Below are positions 1 to 11,519 of a DNA stretch of 64,000 nt, piece after piece; position 1 is the stretch's first letter; every line of letters begins with the position of its first letter. The notes beneath the pieces were generated by a model. The model had not been told where the DNA came from, did not search any database, and saw only the letters and a program-made list of their open reading frames with translations. The stretch spans positions 43,260,918-43,324,917 of the forward strand of contig CM070730.1 of the NCBI GenBank assembly GCA_036346275.1. The letters run 5' to 3'. The stretch comes from Otatea glauca. Taxonomy: Eukaryota > Streptophyta > Magnoliopsida > Poales > Poaceae. A program made the position numbers and the translations under genes.

Positions 1-336
1 GTAGAAGGAGCACTGAGCCTCTGATGCGCGATGAAGAAAACTGGGAGCCGTGATCCTCACGGTGATGGTGAAGGCCTTCGGTAGCTTCAGCGCCAAACTC
101 AGATCGGATGAGTATTGAAAGATGGCTAACTCAAGATTTTCTTATATGTTTGAGTGTCGGCCTCTTCCTCCTTTTATTTTGGCGCTAGCTATCGGGACCT
201 AACCAAATTTCAGGCTGAGATTGCTCCCGATCAGAGCGCATAAGACATGAGTGGGCCTTGCCACAAAATTTCGGATCTGATAGTTAAACCCTCTGAAATT
301 TCGGATCTGGCAGTTAAGCCGAGATCATAATCAACA
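1..336 (-). repeat. 3' LTR of the copia element (partial, window edge)
   Basis: This nearly matches 5394-5729, with small differences such as one base in the shared GATGAAGAAA stretch. It ends in CAACA at 336, the complement of an LTR starting TGTTG. Only the part inside the window is visible. Confidence 0.88.
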
Positions 337-347
337 TTCTCCCACTT
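337..347 (-). other. Polypurine tract of the copia element
   Basis: The minus strand reads AAGTGGGAGAA directly before the LTR start TGTTG. This is the expected position of the plus-strand priming polypurine tract and fixes the inner edge of the left LTR at 336/337. Confidence 0.75.
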
Positions 348-883
348 GATCGAAGGCTAATTTCATAAGTTCATACTTAACAGAACAACACACCAAGATG
401 AAGTATTACAGCAATTAATTTAAGCGCCGCTGCAACCCCAGTATCTATAGTGCATCGTTCTATCTTGATAGGATAATTACTTATTCTTAACGGGAGATGG
501 CTTGTACACTTATGGTCTTTTTGTGCAGTTTGTTTTCATTTGTCATCATGTGCACATTGAAAGCAGTGAAAACTTTGTAATTTCCAGAGTCGAAATTTTG
601 AGATCTCAATTTATCCCAGAAGTATAGGCTGTCAATAAGTCTTATGCCGGCACTAATTTTTAGACAAGCCTTTAAGAGGGAATCTTAAATCTTATAGGCT
701 GAACGTCAATAATTCGATTCTGGATTATATCTTTCACAACGTCATGTGTTTGGCAAAACCACTTGACATGTTGTTACTCGAAACAAAAATTGCACTCTTA
801 CATAATAAATTCCGGGATAGTATCTTAAGCCAAAAATAATTTTTCTTATTCTTAAACCACAACAGCCTATTGTGGATTTCTCA

Positions 884-1430
884 TTATCTAATAGCCTTAT
901 GACATGCCATTAAGTCCGCTTGCATCATTAATGATGCCTTAAATTTAGAGCCATTCCACAATATAGCTCTTTCTGCAAGGTTGAAGATTTGACTTGATGT
1001 GGATTTCTTAGTATCAACACACCTTGCATAATCAGTGTCTGAATAACCCACAACTTTATGATTATCAGACTTCTTATATGTGAGCATGTAATCATTAGCA
1101 CCTTGCCTATGATGCAAAGTTATCTTTAGTTGTTTTCCAGTGGTTCAGTCCTGGATTAATATTTGCCAAGTATCCCGGTAACAAACGTTAAATAAGGGCG
1201 TATACAAACTTAAGTATACATAATGTTCATGACAGCGGAACGTAAGAAAAACTTCTATCGCCTTTAATAATCGGAGTAAACTCTCTTAATATTGGACCAA
1301 TCTTGGTGAATCTTAATAGTCAAAACGTCACCAAGACAATCTTAATTTCCAGAAGACAAAGAAAATATTTAGGCCTTAAACATTAATGTCCCTATTGCTG
1401 ATAGTCAACAAGACATCGTCTATATAAACA
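884..1430 (-). pseudogene. Ty1/copia reverse transcriptase-RNase H remnant
   Basis: The minus strand at 1412-1426 encodes YIDDV, the copia reverse-transcriptase catalytic box (usually YVDD). At 884-1117 (-) a 77-codon open stretch contains GYSDTDYARCVDTKKSTS and ILWNGSKF, which match the copia RNase H pattern (GYSDADWAG...KSTSG...I.W.S..Q). Stops and indels separate the two blocks, so no functional polymerase can be made. This is the only clearly recognisable coding part of the element. Confidence 0.8.
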
Positions 1431-2879
1431 GTTAAGTCCATATAAACAGCTAATAGGTTAAATTTACTCCCACTGGTCTTAAGGTTAAAACTTAAGGTAT
1501 CTTTATGTGAGGCTCGCATTAGTCATAAACTCCAGAATCAACTGGAGGTGGAACTTTAAGAGACAAATGATTGCTATTCTCTCGGACTATCGGCATTGGA
1601 ACATAAGCACAATTGTCGTCAAGTATGGTTTGCCTTGCCTCAGAGCTCCCACTAGAATCAACATTTCTATAAACTCAGTGGTACCCTTTAGTCTGGATGG
1701 AATCTTGACAATATCCCACGTATGTAAGTATCTTAATTTTCCAGAGTTTAAGATATTGATATTAATTATCTTCAATCTTTCCATCCATTAAACTTATTGA
1801 CAAGGAGAGTATCTTTAATAGAGTAAAAAATTTGTTCATGGGGTTTATGTCTCACATAATGAAGCTTTTCTTTTCTCAATGAGACGTTCTACTCTCCCCC
1901 TCGAAATGTGGTACAAGCGTCAATGCCACAATTTCGACGAACTCTCATAAATATTTCACTTTTGGTGAAGCCAATAGAGTTAGCAACATACTTAACGTTC
2001 CCCAAATAATTTATTACAGTGTAAGAAAATTATCTTTCATAATGGGAACATAAGTTACATTATTAGGATGGAGGGTGAAAACATAACCTAGTACTGATGG
2101 AAAACTTCCAACAGCTTCAACATTAGCTTCCTATTCATTCTCTAAGGCTTCGCTTTAAAACTTTCATAATCTTGGGGTAATGTTGACAGCATAAAAGTAG
2201 CCTTTTAGTATTTAGCCAACTTTCTTTATGAACGCACACATTCATGGGCACAATCATAGTTCACTTTTCATTCTTCATTATTGTTGTTACATTCTTTATG
2301 AATGACGTAATGAAGTGAATTAGAAATGCTCCAATAATTTTCATGTCCTAGCTCATTGACTTTGAGAACTCTTATGATCAGTATAGTGGCAAGAACTTTT
2401 GAGGAGCTTCATAATGCTTTTCCATTATCGTCAGATAGTCATAATTTAACTAGATGATTGCTCCTCTAGATCCTAAATTTTATGATCAAAAGGGACATTT
2501 GCTTAAATTGCTCCCACTAGTCATCAGAATATTGAATTCTTATCTATGTCTAAATTATTAGATGCTTCTTCTAATGGGAGCCAATTATCAACATTATGTT
2601 TGTATGCGTAATCAATAACATCAAGAATAATATGCTAATAAATTACCCTATTTCTTATTAGGGTACTCGAAACAGCCGAAGAACTTATGGCTGAATTGAT
2701 AATAGGGATATAACACTGATCATTACTTTAATATCCACAAAATGTGAATGATTGTCTGTCATGAAATTAACCCTACGCTGATCAGGTTAATAACATGCTA
2801 ATGACAAGGCTTAACAATTCTAATTCGCTTCACCATCAGGCAAAAACGAAGAACTTAACTTGATTCACTAATGGGGATG
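1431..2879 (-). other. Unrecognisable copia interior
   Basis: AT-rich sequence between the RT remnant and the leader repeats. No ORF here carries a family motif. Minus-strand AGTGGGAG words recur (for example near 1468, 1648 and 2510), but I could not assign gag, protease or integrase. It is presumably decayed gag-pol, by position only. Confidence 0.4.
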
Positions 2880-3935
2880 GCAAAATGATTACAAACAACG
2901 CTAGTCAGTATGTAACCATGAGCCATAAAACATAATCCTTAAATCAACATGAAATTTCTAATCAAAACTTCTCGTTGGTTCCATTTTGATTAGAGAAGCT
3001 ATGGGAATGACACATGACTATAATCAACTTTGGTCAGAATATAACCGTGTGTCACAACATAATCCCAAAACATGACTTCAGTTCCAAACCGTATCACCTT
3101 TGGATATATATAACGAAAAAATAACTTAATCTATGGGGATGGTACACAATCGCAAACAACTTTGGTCAGAATGCAATTATGGCCACAACATAATCCCAAA
3201 ACTTCATTAAATCTCTAACTAAGACTTCTCATTGGTTCCATCTCAATTAGAGATATCTTAATTATAATGTAGTCTTTATCATATAAATGCTTGACAAGAC
3301 TCAATAACTTGATTAACATGAGAACTAATTAAATATCACATGACCCGTATAATACGTTGGTCAGTATATAGTCATGAGGCATTTAATTAATGATAATCAC
3401 ATTGTCTCAAAGAAGAATACATTAATAAGAGACAAAATTAATCACATGATCAAAATTACTAAGCACTAGACATCAAGTACTTATTTGCGGAAGCGTAAAC
3501 AATTAATGATTAATGAGCAGTAAATTAAATGCTAAATTGAAAATAAGGGAAAAACTTAAGCTCATAATTTAGGGCATAAGAAATTGTAACATATGTGAAA
3601 ATATAAACAACTCAGGTAGAAGCATAGTACTTAACTAATCCGATCTTAGCTTATTCCCGGAATGCACTAAAACGTTATTTGTGGCCTATCTGAGAAAACA
3701 TCTATAAACCAGCTTAAAACTTATGCCCAAAGATGGGCTCATAAATAATGCATGGCTTAGGATCTAAAATATTTCATTAGTGGGCAATAAATTTTGACAA
3801 TTCATGATTATAAACAACTTTGGTCGAAATACAACCATGAAAAGTCAACACTTAAGTATATTAATGTCCAAAACTTGGTTATAGACTTCAATCAAAATTT
3901 TTCGTTGGTTCTATTTTGATTTGAGACAAACTTAA
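2880..3935 (-). repeat. Degenerate repeated motifs in the copia leader/interior
   Basis: Two motifs alternate. One resembles AACTTTGGTCAGAATATAAC (near 2893, 3025, 3157, 3345 and 3808), usually followed by CATAATCCCAAAAC. The other resembles CTTCTCGTTGGTTCCATTTT (near 2968, 3225 and 3898), followed by GATTAGAGA. Spacing is irregular (roughly 120-500 bp), so this is an interspersed or decayed tandem array. It lies on the 5' side of the element as transcribed. Confidence 0.6.
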
Positions 3936-4334
3936 TCATAATAGGCCAGAAAATATTAACTAAATATGTGCATTCCTCAATCATCATAATTGCATTACTT
4001 AGGGCAACTAAACCATAAACAAAAGGTGTATAAAATGGTGCATTATTATTGGGCAATTGATATTAATTATTGCAGTGCATAAAGAAAAACAACATTAATC
4101 ATAAGAAGATGCACTGAAATTAATTAAAGATCAAAATAATTATTAGATCACATGAAAATTTTAAAGTTCAAATTCACATCACCGTTGGGTTGAAACGAAA
4201 AAGAACTAAATTATCTCATGGGTGACACATGTTCATAAACAATCATTACATGAAAATTAATTACCACATTAAATAATATGCCCAGAATGTTAATCATGAA
4301 ATTACTCATAATATTAATGCCCAGGAAATAACAA

Positions 4335-5060
4335 TTAAACAGTGCTGGAAATTAAAGACTGAATGAACAAATTAAAAGGTATAAAAACCAGGAAAAAACG
4401 GCCCAAAGCTAATGCGTGGCCCAGCCAAAACCCGGCGGCCCAGCAGCGTTGGCGTGGCCGTGGCCCATAAGCCTTCGCGGCCCAGCCGGCGACCACAGCC
4501 CAAAATGCACAGCTGCCTAGGAGCCGGCCCAGCCAACGCCACGGGCCGCATGGACGCAAGACGAAACGACAGCCTGCGCGCGCGACGCGAGGCGGCGACC
4601 CACACACAAAGCGTCGGCCGCGCGGAAAGCGAAGTGGCGGCCCGCATGCGAAGGGTCGGCAACGCGGAAAGCGAAGTGACGGCCCGTCGATCCGGAAAGA
4701 ATGGCTCAGATTCTGCCGGGATGAAACAAAACAACGTGACGCGAGAAAACCTAACCCTAATCCCATTCGGCTCTTCCCGAAAATTCCGCCACAAAGGCAG
4801 CAACATGAGCGGGCAGAGCTCCACCGAATCATCGCGACGGCGACGGCGCAAGTGTGCACAGTGAAACTGATGCCGCGTACAGTTCCAGCGAGGCGGCTGC
4901 GATGGAGTGCGCTGGGCGGATCGATGCACAAGACGGCGAAAGCAAAGCGGTTTAAACAGGCGAAGGACGCGACCACACGCGAGCAGACGCGACGCGAAGA
5001 TGGTAAGCCCCGAAACCCCACAATAGAACTTTAGGTTTTCTTGATTTGGGATTTTGGATT
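4335..5060 (-). other. GC-rich block in an AT-rich copia element
   Basis: Composition changes sharply at about 4390 and back at about 5030. Overlapping open frames exist on both strands but show no domain, so they are probably a composition effect. The minus strand near 5040-5100 carries AACCCTAA-type plant leader words. By position it lies between the primer binding site and decayed gag, so it could be leader sequence or an acquired segment. Confidence 0.4.
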
Positions 5061-5231
5061 TGGGGAAAAACATGGGATTAGGGTTTCGGATTTGCTCTTA
5101 TCCCCTCTTTGTAAATGCTAACTCGAGCCGAAACATCCCAAAACCGACCATAAACCGAAGAACAAGGCCCGGAACCGAGTCAAATTAAGGTCTAACCGGG
5201 CTAAAAAAAGGATCAAGATTAGACTAGCACT

Positions 5232-5243
5232 GCTCTGATACCA
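5232..5243 (-). other. Primer binding site (initiator tRNA-Met type)
   Basis: The plus strand GCTCTGATACCA is the complement of TGGTATCAGAGC, the usual copia/gypsy priming site complementary to the 3' end of initiator tRNA-Met. It sits two bases from the start of the right LTR, which shows that this LTR is the 5' LTR of a minus-strand element. Confidence 0.9.
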
Positions 5244-5245
5244 AA

Positions 5246-5729
5246 TGTTAGATTTAGGATTTACTGAAACATGAACATCATTAGCTAGTCTAAAACTTGA
5301 TCACAAAACAAGCAATGCGAAGTTGAGTCATTAGTTTCTAACCCGGAGAAGAGGCGGATGCCATTAGGGTTCTTGGTCAGTTGTTCGGTCGATGTAGAAG
5401 GAGCACTGAGCCTCTGATGCGCGATGAAGAAAGCTGGGAGCCGTGATCCTCACGGTGATGGTGAAGGCCTTCGGTAGCTTCAGCGCCAAACTCAGATCGG
5501 ATGAGTATTGGAAGATGGCTAACTCAAGATTTTCTTATATGTTTGAGTGTCGGCCTCTTCCTCCTTTTATCTTGGCGCTAGCTATCGGGACCTAACCAAA
5601 TTTCAGGTTGAGATTGCTCCCGATCAGAGCGCATAAGACATGAGTGGGCCTTGCCCCAAAATTTCGGATCTGATAGTTAAACCCTCTGAAATTTCGGATC
5701 TAGCAGTTAAGCCGAGATCATAACCAACA
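5246..5729 (-). repeat. 5' LTR of the copia element
   Basis: A 484-bp LTR running on the plus strand from TGTTAGATTTAGG to CCAACA. Its right 336 bp repeat at 1-336. The inner edge is set by the primer binding site at 5232-5243. Confidence 0.88.
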
Positions 5730-5936
5730 TTTTCTTCACAACATCGATCTCCAGGTAATGAAAAAAAGAAGAAAAAAGTCAACTGATGGCTGCTTCACCT
5801 GCATGTATTGTTCATTTCAAATTTTTCGATCGCATTTGCCAATGTTGAATCTACTGGAAATCGTCCCTACAAGAAGACAAACTTCTGTTCTCTATGTCGT
5901 CATATTGGTTCTTGTAATCCGCGTGTTGAGCGACAA

Positions 5937-6330
5937 TACGGTGGACGAAATCACTGTTGTGCTTAGGTTTCTTCGTGCTGCCCCAACACGCTACATACAG
6001 CTCGTCACCTCTATCGAGCAGTGCATGGACTTGAAGACCCTCACTGTCGAAGACCTCATCGGGCGATACAAAGCCTACGACGAGCGCGTCCGAATGAGTT
6101 TCGGTGCCCGAAGGAGAGAGAGCATTTGTTGTTCACGCGCACGCAATGAGAAACCTTCGTCGCTAAAGAGAAGAATGGTGGAGAAGGGTCAGACAGCGGC
6201 GCGAAGAAGAACCATGTCAATGGCAGTGGCCACGGCAAAACCGGTGGTAGCTATAGTGACGACCATAACAACAAAGAGGATAACATAGACTCCGACGTCA
6301 TTTTCAAGAGAACCAAGTGGGTTTATACCG
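5937..6330 (+). pseudogene. Orphan Ty1/copia gag (UBN2-type) fragment
   Basis: One frame reads FLRAAPTRYIQLVTSIEQ, then LKTLTVEDLIGRYKAYDERV, the copia gag UBN2 pattern (KFLR..P.R......IE...DL..LT..ELIGRL.A.EER). Near 6110 the similarity shifts frame, and near 6205-6310 another frame gives a lysine/glycine/histidine-rich stretch ending IFKRTK, typical just before the zinc knuckle. No start, knuckle or pol follows, and no LTR pair encloses it. The surrounding 176-codon open frame (5758-6288) is only partly gag-like. Confidence 0.7.
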
Positions 6331-6786
6331 GTCAATCCACTTGTATTAGACTACAGCGTCACAGTCCATGCTGCATGCGTCGCCTACTGGCTTGCATGTG
6401 TAATGTAATAATAAACCCCATCACGGAGATACACTTGGGGTGTATTTTATGGCTTTGGAGAATGTGATCACGATTTGCTTTACTTCATCTGATGTGCTAC
6501 TTGACAACTATGTTGTTCCCAATTAAGTAGTGCATGACTGCATCTGCAAATCGCTAAGCAACCCAGAGTCCCGAATCCCGACAGCTATACCCCCGTGATA
6601 AAAAAGAAAGAAAAAATCCTTATAATATTTCAAACTTTTCTCGAGAGTACATTCAGCATCTCAAACTATGAAATCAAATATTTAATCCATTAAACTTTGT
6701 AATCTAATTCAAATAACATCCTAATTTAGTTTTATAGGGTGGTATCGCTCGCATGACACAATGAATGATCGGTTTTGCTATGTAGG
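6331..6786. other. No recognisable feature
   Basis: Sequence between the gag fragment and the left target duplication of E1. A TAATAATAAA run near 6406-6413 resembles a plant polyadenylation region, but no gene can be tied to it. Confidence 0.3.
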
Positions 6787-6791
6787 ATAAT
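6787..6791. repeat. Target site duplication of E1 (left)
   Basis: ATAAT lies immediately before the LTR start TGTAACATT and is repeated exactly at 17157-17161. Confidence 0.9.
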
Positions 6792-7335
6792 TGTAACATT
6801 CCAAAATCTGAGTTCTAGAATGTTTAAATCTGAAAATTCACCATTTGCATTTTTCTTGAATCAAATTCAGCTTAATTTGAATTTTCGATTTATAAAAGGA
6901 ATTAATTTAGCTAATCTATCCATCAAACAAATGATTTTCAGTTTTAGTTAGCTTCATTATGCTGCAAGGAATTTTTCTATATTTTTGGAGATTGTTCTGA
7001 ATTTATTTGCTATTTATTTGAATTTATTTGCTTTTATTTGAATTTCTGGAACTTCATTAATTCGGAAAATGTTTTAATTTCTAAAATCCTTTCCGGGCCG
7101 AATCCTTCCGTCGGCCCATTTCGCGCCCGCTTCTCCTAACGCCACCCACCCATCTCCTCGGCCCGATCCGCCGCCCAAGACAACCAAATGGCTCGCGTCC
7201 GCCGACCGAGCGCGCCACGTGTGTGGCTGCGATGTACCGCGTCGCCGCCGCGCCGCCGCCGCAAAACCCTAACTCCTAATCACGCGCGCCAGGCCCGCCT
7301 CAATTTTGGCATCCGTGCCGCCCGACTCCGGAGGC

Positions 7336-7342
7336 TATTTAA
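7336..7342 (+). promoter_or_regulatory. Putative TATA box of E1 5' LTR
   Basis: TATTTAA within GGAGGCTATTTAAAGCC. It lies at the same place in the GC-rich block as TATAAAG in the E2 LTR, with the same flanking GAGGCTAT...AAGCC. The corresponding DNA is deleted from the E1 3' LTR. Confidence 0.6.
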
Positions 7343-8984
7343 AGCCCCGAGGACCCCCGCCCGAGGTTCCCCGCTCCGCGCCGCCTCCTTTACCCTAGCT
7401 CTTGTCGATCAAGTCACTGCCGTCTTCTCTCGCGAGCTCGCCGAAGTTCTCCGCCGTGCCCGTGGTCTTCAACGCCGTTTTTCTTACCCGTCGGTGAGCC
7501 TCCGCCGTTGGTTTTGGTCTCGTCGAGTTCCTCGCGTCGTCCTCTTTCTTTTGCCCCAGATCCGAGCGCGTCTCGTCGAGTTTTTGCGTGCGACCGAGGT
7601 CGTCTTCCACGCCTCAGGCGTGCCCGCACCAGCGCCGCCGCCATCGCCCCTCGCCGGGAGTCGTGGCCGTCCGATCTCCCCCGTGCGCATCAGATCGCGC
7701 CATGTCGCCACCGTCTCGGCCTCGCCTTCCCGCTGTCCGATTCCGCAGCGCCATCGGATGCCCGCCGCGTCACCGCCGCGTGTACACTGCGTCGCCGCGT
7801 GTCACCACGACAGCCGCCGCGTGTGAGCCGCGTGGCTCCACGTCAGCCCTAGCCGCCGCGTGGCATGCCACCTCAGCCAGTCCCGGTTCATCGTGGACCG
7901 AGTCGCTGACGCGTGGGTCCCACCTGTCAGCCGGCAAATTCTTTTGGATTTACTCTTTTCGAGAAAATCGAAAATTCCACCAATCACGCCTTGCCACGTG
8001 TCACCTCTCCGATTTTCTCGACCGAATCTTCCCGAGCCCTGCTCGAGCTCCGATTCCTGTGATTCAAATTTCTAAATTCATCCAAATTCTTGATCTATCT
8101 TCCAGTACCATTCTTTTTAATTTTTGAATTTTTTTTGAATTTGTTTTATTTATTTGCTCTCGTTTCGCGTGTAAACGACGCAATCGAAGATCAGTCGAAT
8201 CAACAATCAGAGGTTGAACCAGCAAGAGGCAGCGAAGGCAAGTCTTCTTTGAACATATTGATCCCAAATTTACAAAATGCCTATATTGTTTTAAATTATG
8301 CATGCTTACTTTTATGCAATGTACTTTAAATATAGTTAAATACCATAATTTGTTATACCCTCATTGGTATTGATCATGTCAAACCTTTCTCACCCTAGTT
8401 AATATTAGCTATTTTATTTGGTGATATCCAGTAGATTAGCATGGAACGGTAGAATTGCTTAGTCCAGCTTAAGCGTTTCGGTATTGTGCCATTATGGGAA
8501 TCATTTCAAATGTTGTTTAAACTTATTTGTCAAATCGCGGCAATTGGTGTTGCTGCTGTGATTTAAGTAAAATAAAGTGGAAATGGTTTAGACCGGGGCG
8601 GATGGATGTTTGGCGGGTGCAGAAAGCACGATACCTTGGTATGTGAATGTTCCGCCCTAGTCAATTAAGGACCAAGCGTGTTACCATGGACCGAGCACTA
8701 CCGCATACAACCACAAGTCTATATGGGTACGACCTGGCTAAATAATTTGTGCGTCTCATTATTAGCTTCACCAGTTGGTGAGTGCCAGATGTTAGCCGGT
8801 GCAAGAGGGGCTTCAGATCGGGCGGCTAGAACCCTAACAGCGGTGAAACCTTAGCGGGCGAGGTTAATAGTGGGGTTGTACATTGTAAAGGCCTTGTCAT
8901 GATCTCTCTGCCGACACACCAACGGAAGTGTGTTAATTGCGTGGCAACAAGAGTTGATCATGTCTTGTGGGTAAAGTGTATACA

Positions 8985-9012
8985 CTCTGCAGAGTTAAAA
9001 CTACTTAAGTAG
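8985..9012 (+). other. Twin palindromes in E1 5' LTR
   Basis: CTCTGCAGAG, six bases, then CTACTTAAGTAG. Both are perfect palindromes. The same pair, with compensated base changes, recurs in the E2 and solo LTRs. Confidence 0.6.
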
Positions 9013-9738
9013 CCATGTCCACGGTCAAGGGCAGGCGAGGTACGCTTGCACATTGTAGATTTCATGGTTTTGTTTTAAATAAAAATGATGGTTTGGGAAT
9101 TCGAGAGCAGATGGAACTCTCGGGTTATGGTTTGGCGGATGGAGCCAGTCAGGTAGATGGAACCTGCTCAGTTGACATATCAAATTCAATTACTATGCTA
9201 TTACCTTTTTGTCAAATGATGCTTTGTGAAATTACTATTGGTATTTACATTTAAACTTTGTTTTATGCTAAAAGAGCCATATTATGCCTTCAATTGTTTA
9301 ACCTTGCATTTAGTCATCATGCATTATGTTTCCAAGACTTGCGGAGTACATTTTATGCTCACCCTTGCAACATCCCCAACCTTCCACAGAAGAGTTCGCA
9401 GAAGCTGAAGGTGACTACGATTTCTTCCCTTGTGGTTACGATGAATGCGATCCGGAATGCTAGGACGCGAACCCAGTCGATTGCCTGTTGGGCAAATGGA
9501 TGGACTTATCCTGCTTTTGTTATTTCGTTTCCGCTGTTTCTTATTGAACTCAAGCTATGATGATGCTTATTGGTAATAATCGGCCATACGGCTAATACTT
9601 TTTTGCTTAATTAATATTATATGCTTCGTGATATGGATGTGTTGTCATCATCGTTTCTACCGTGAGTGCTAGCTTTTCCTGGACTAGCACAGGTTATACA
9701 CAGAGGGTTCGGATTCGAAAATCCGGTCCCGACAGAGG

Positions 9739-9750
9739 TGGTATCAGAGC
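9739..9750 (+). other. E1 primer binding site
   Basis: TGGTATCAGAGC starts four bases after the LTR end. It is complementary to the 3' end of plant initiator tRNA-Met. Confidence 0.9.
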
Positions 9751-10283
9751 CTTATCGACTGTAGGTCGCATCCCTAGTTAGTCTGGTCTTCTTAGCAAGA
9801 AGTTCAAAATTATTTTCTAAATCAAACCAACGAATTGCTGTGAATAGATTGTCTCATCTCATCTTATTCTGAGGTTCTTACTCCTTTCCTTTGCTGAAAT
9901 ATTATTTTAAAAATTAATTTGATCTTATCCCTTGAAACTTCTTAAAGCCTCGAGTCTTCTGCAAGAATCCAAATCAAGGAAGAAGATGATCAAGCTGTCA
10001 AAAGAGTGCTCGAAAGGACTCCCGTATAGGATAAGTTAATAGTGCTCAATAGTGTTGGAGCATGTCACCCTTTTTAGTTTAGCAGCGTATAGTCCGAGTG
10101 TATTAGCATTTTTGTTGCTTGTTTGTTGGGTGTGATGTACAATTGCCCTAGCATTGTGTTGCATCCCCCTTTCTTTTGGAGTTTTATTGTTTGTTGGTCT
10201 TGGAATGGCTACCTCCCTAGTTTTCTCATCTTTTGCTCTTTCCCTCTCATCTATTACTAACCTGTCCATGGCCGTTGCTTCAG

Positions 10284-11475
10284 ATGGAAGGTCCAGGAAG
10301 AGGTCGTGCAGCTGGTCGCAGAAGAGGTCGTGTTGGAGGCCGTGGTCGTGGTCGTGGCCAGGCAGAGTCACAAGAGCAGCAGGATGTTCAAGATCAGCAA
10401 GAGCAGCAAGTGCCACCGCCGCCGCCACCATTCCAACCCCCCAGTCGCAGATATCCAACAAATGATGGCGATGCAGCTTCAGTTGTTGCAGGCCCTTGCT
10501 CAGAATATGGTAAACAATCCACAGCCAGCCCCAGCCGCAGCACCAGTGATGCAGCCCCAGTCTAAGCTTGGAGAATTCATGAGAACTAGACCGCCTACCC
10601 TCACGGGAGCAGGTGAACCCTTGGAGGCAGATGACTGGTTAAGAGATGTGGAGAAAAAGCTCCAGTTAGTGCGGTGTGATGACCGTGAGAAGGTTCTCTA
10701 CGCGAGCCACCAGTTAAAAGGAGTAGCTGCTACTTGGTGGGATAACTTTTGTGCTGCCCATCAGAATGCTCAAGCTATAACTTGGGAGGAATTCTCTGAA
10801 GCCTTCTGTACTGCTCGTGTGCCTGCAGGCATAATAGAAATGAAGAAAAGAGAGTTCCGCAAGCTGTATCAAGGGAACTAGAGTGTTTCTGAGTACCTTA
10901 ATCGGTTCACTCAATTGTCAAGGTATGCACCAGAAGATGTGGCAACTGAAAGTGCCAAGATCTGGAGGTTCATGGAGGGACTTGACCCTGACATCAAGGT
11001 GCAACTAGTTGCTTTGGATTTTCTGAATTTTCAACATATGGTGAACAAGGCACTAGTGCAACAAGATGCTCAACGCCAACAGCGGGAGTCCCACAAGAGA
11101 AGGATGGCATTCCAGGCTCAGCATGGAACAAGTGGTTCTCGTCAGCGCTTCCAATCTCAGCAGGCCAATAGGACACCTATTCAAGGAGCACCCCGTACTC
11201 CTAATTCTGGACCGCGCCCAATCGCTCAAGGACCCCAAAGATAATGCCGTGCTCAATGCAGTAAAGGGAATTCAAATGTCTGGGATTCAAGTTTCCATTG
11301 TCACAGATGGGACATTATGCCAGCAACTGTCCTCAGAAGCGTCAGCAAGTGACCCCAGTGCCGTTCAACTTGGGATCCAATTCCGCCAGAGCTCCTGCGC
11401 AAGGACAAGGTCGTGGAACACCTCAGACGCCAAGAGCTCCGCAATCTTTTGGAAGAGGACGTGTCAACCATGTGA
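10284..11475 (+). pseudogene. E1 gag (broken)
   Basis: From ATG at 10284 the product begins with an Arg/Gly-rich MEGPGRGRAAGRRRGRVGG, then Gln/Pro-rich sequence. A shifted frame continues with the retrotransposon gag domain (KLGEFMRTRPPTLTG, ATWWDNF, then RYAPEDVATESAKIWRFMEG). Breaks include a frameshift between the N-terminus and the gag domain, an in-frame TAG at 10879-10881 between QGN and SVSEYL, and a frameshift inside the CCHC knuckle near 11295-11330, whose second half reads MGHYASNC. It would form the capsid-like particle and bind RNA; it cannot be translated intact here. Confidence 0.85.
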
Positions 11476-11519
11476 CCGCCGAAGAAGCTCAGGAGGCATC
11501 AGATGTGGTTTTGGGTAAG

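Larger units (their letters stand above)
1..5729 (-). mobile_element. Ty1/copia LTR retrotransposon, decayed, cut by window start
   Basis: Two copies of one sequence (1-336 and 5246-5729) bracket an interior. On the minus strand that interior has a methionine-type primer binding site next to the right LTR and a polypurine tract next to the left LTR, so the right LTR is the element's 5' LTR. RT and RNase H remnants of Ty1/copia type lie at 884-1430 (-). The distance from them to the leader repeats is too short for full gag and integrase, so much coding sequence is deleted or unrecognisable. The left LTR begins before the window, so no target duplication can be tested. Confidence 0.85.
6792..9734 (+). 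repeat. E1 5' LTR
   Basis: A 2,943-bp LTR from TGTAACATTCC to TCCCGACA. It has an AT-rich start, a GC-rich leader block (about 7090-7950), then an AT-rich tail with conserved short palindromes. It is 645 bp longer than the 3' copy because that copy lacks most of the GC-rich block. Confidence 0.92.

Noticed and set aside
4335..5073. Overlapping 228- and 233-codon minus-strand ORFs as a captured gene
   Set aside because: No domain recognised, both frames equally open, and the block is simply GC-rich. Kept only as a composition feature.
7188..7852. Long GC-rich open frames (212, 114 and 179 codons) in the E1 5' LTR
   Set aside because: They lie in the GC-rich leader block of an LTR, overlap in several frames and both strands, have Arg/Pro/Ser-rich content and no domain. 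The block is missing from the other LTR.
9739..9750. tRNA gene fragment
   Set aside because: TGGTATCAGAGC is a retrotransposon primer binding site directly after an LTR; no cloverleaf surrounds it.
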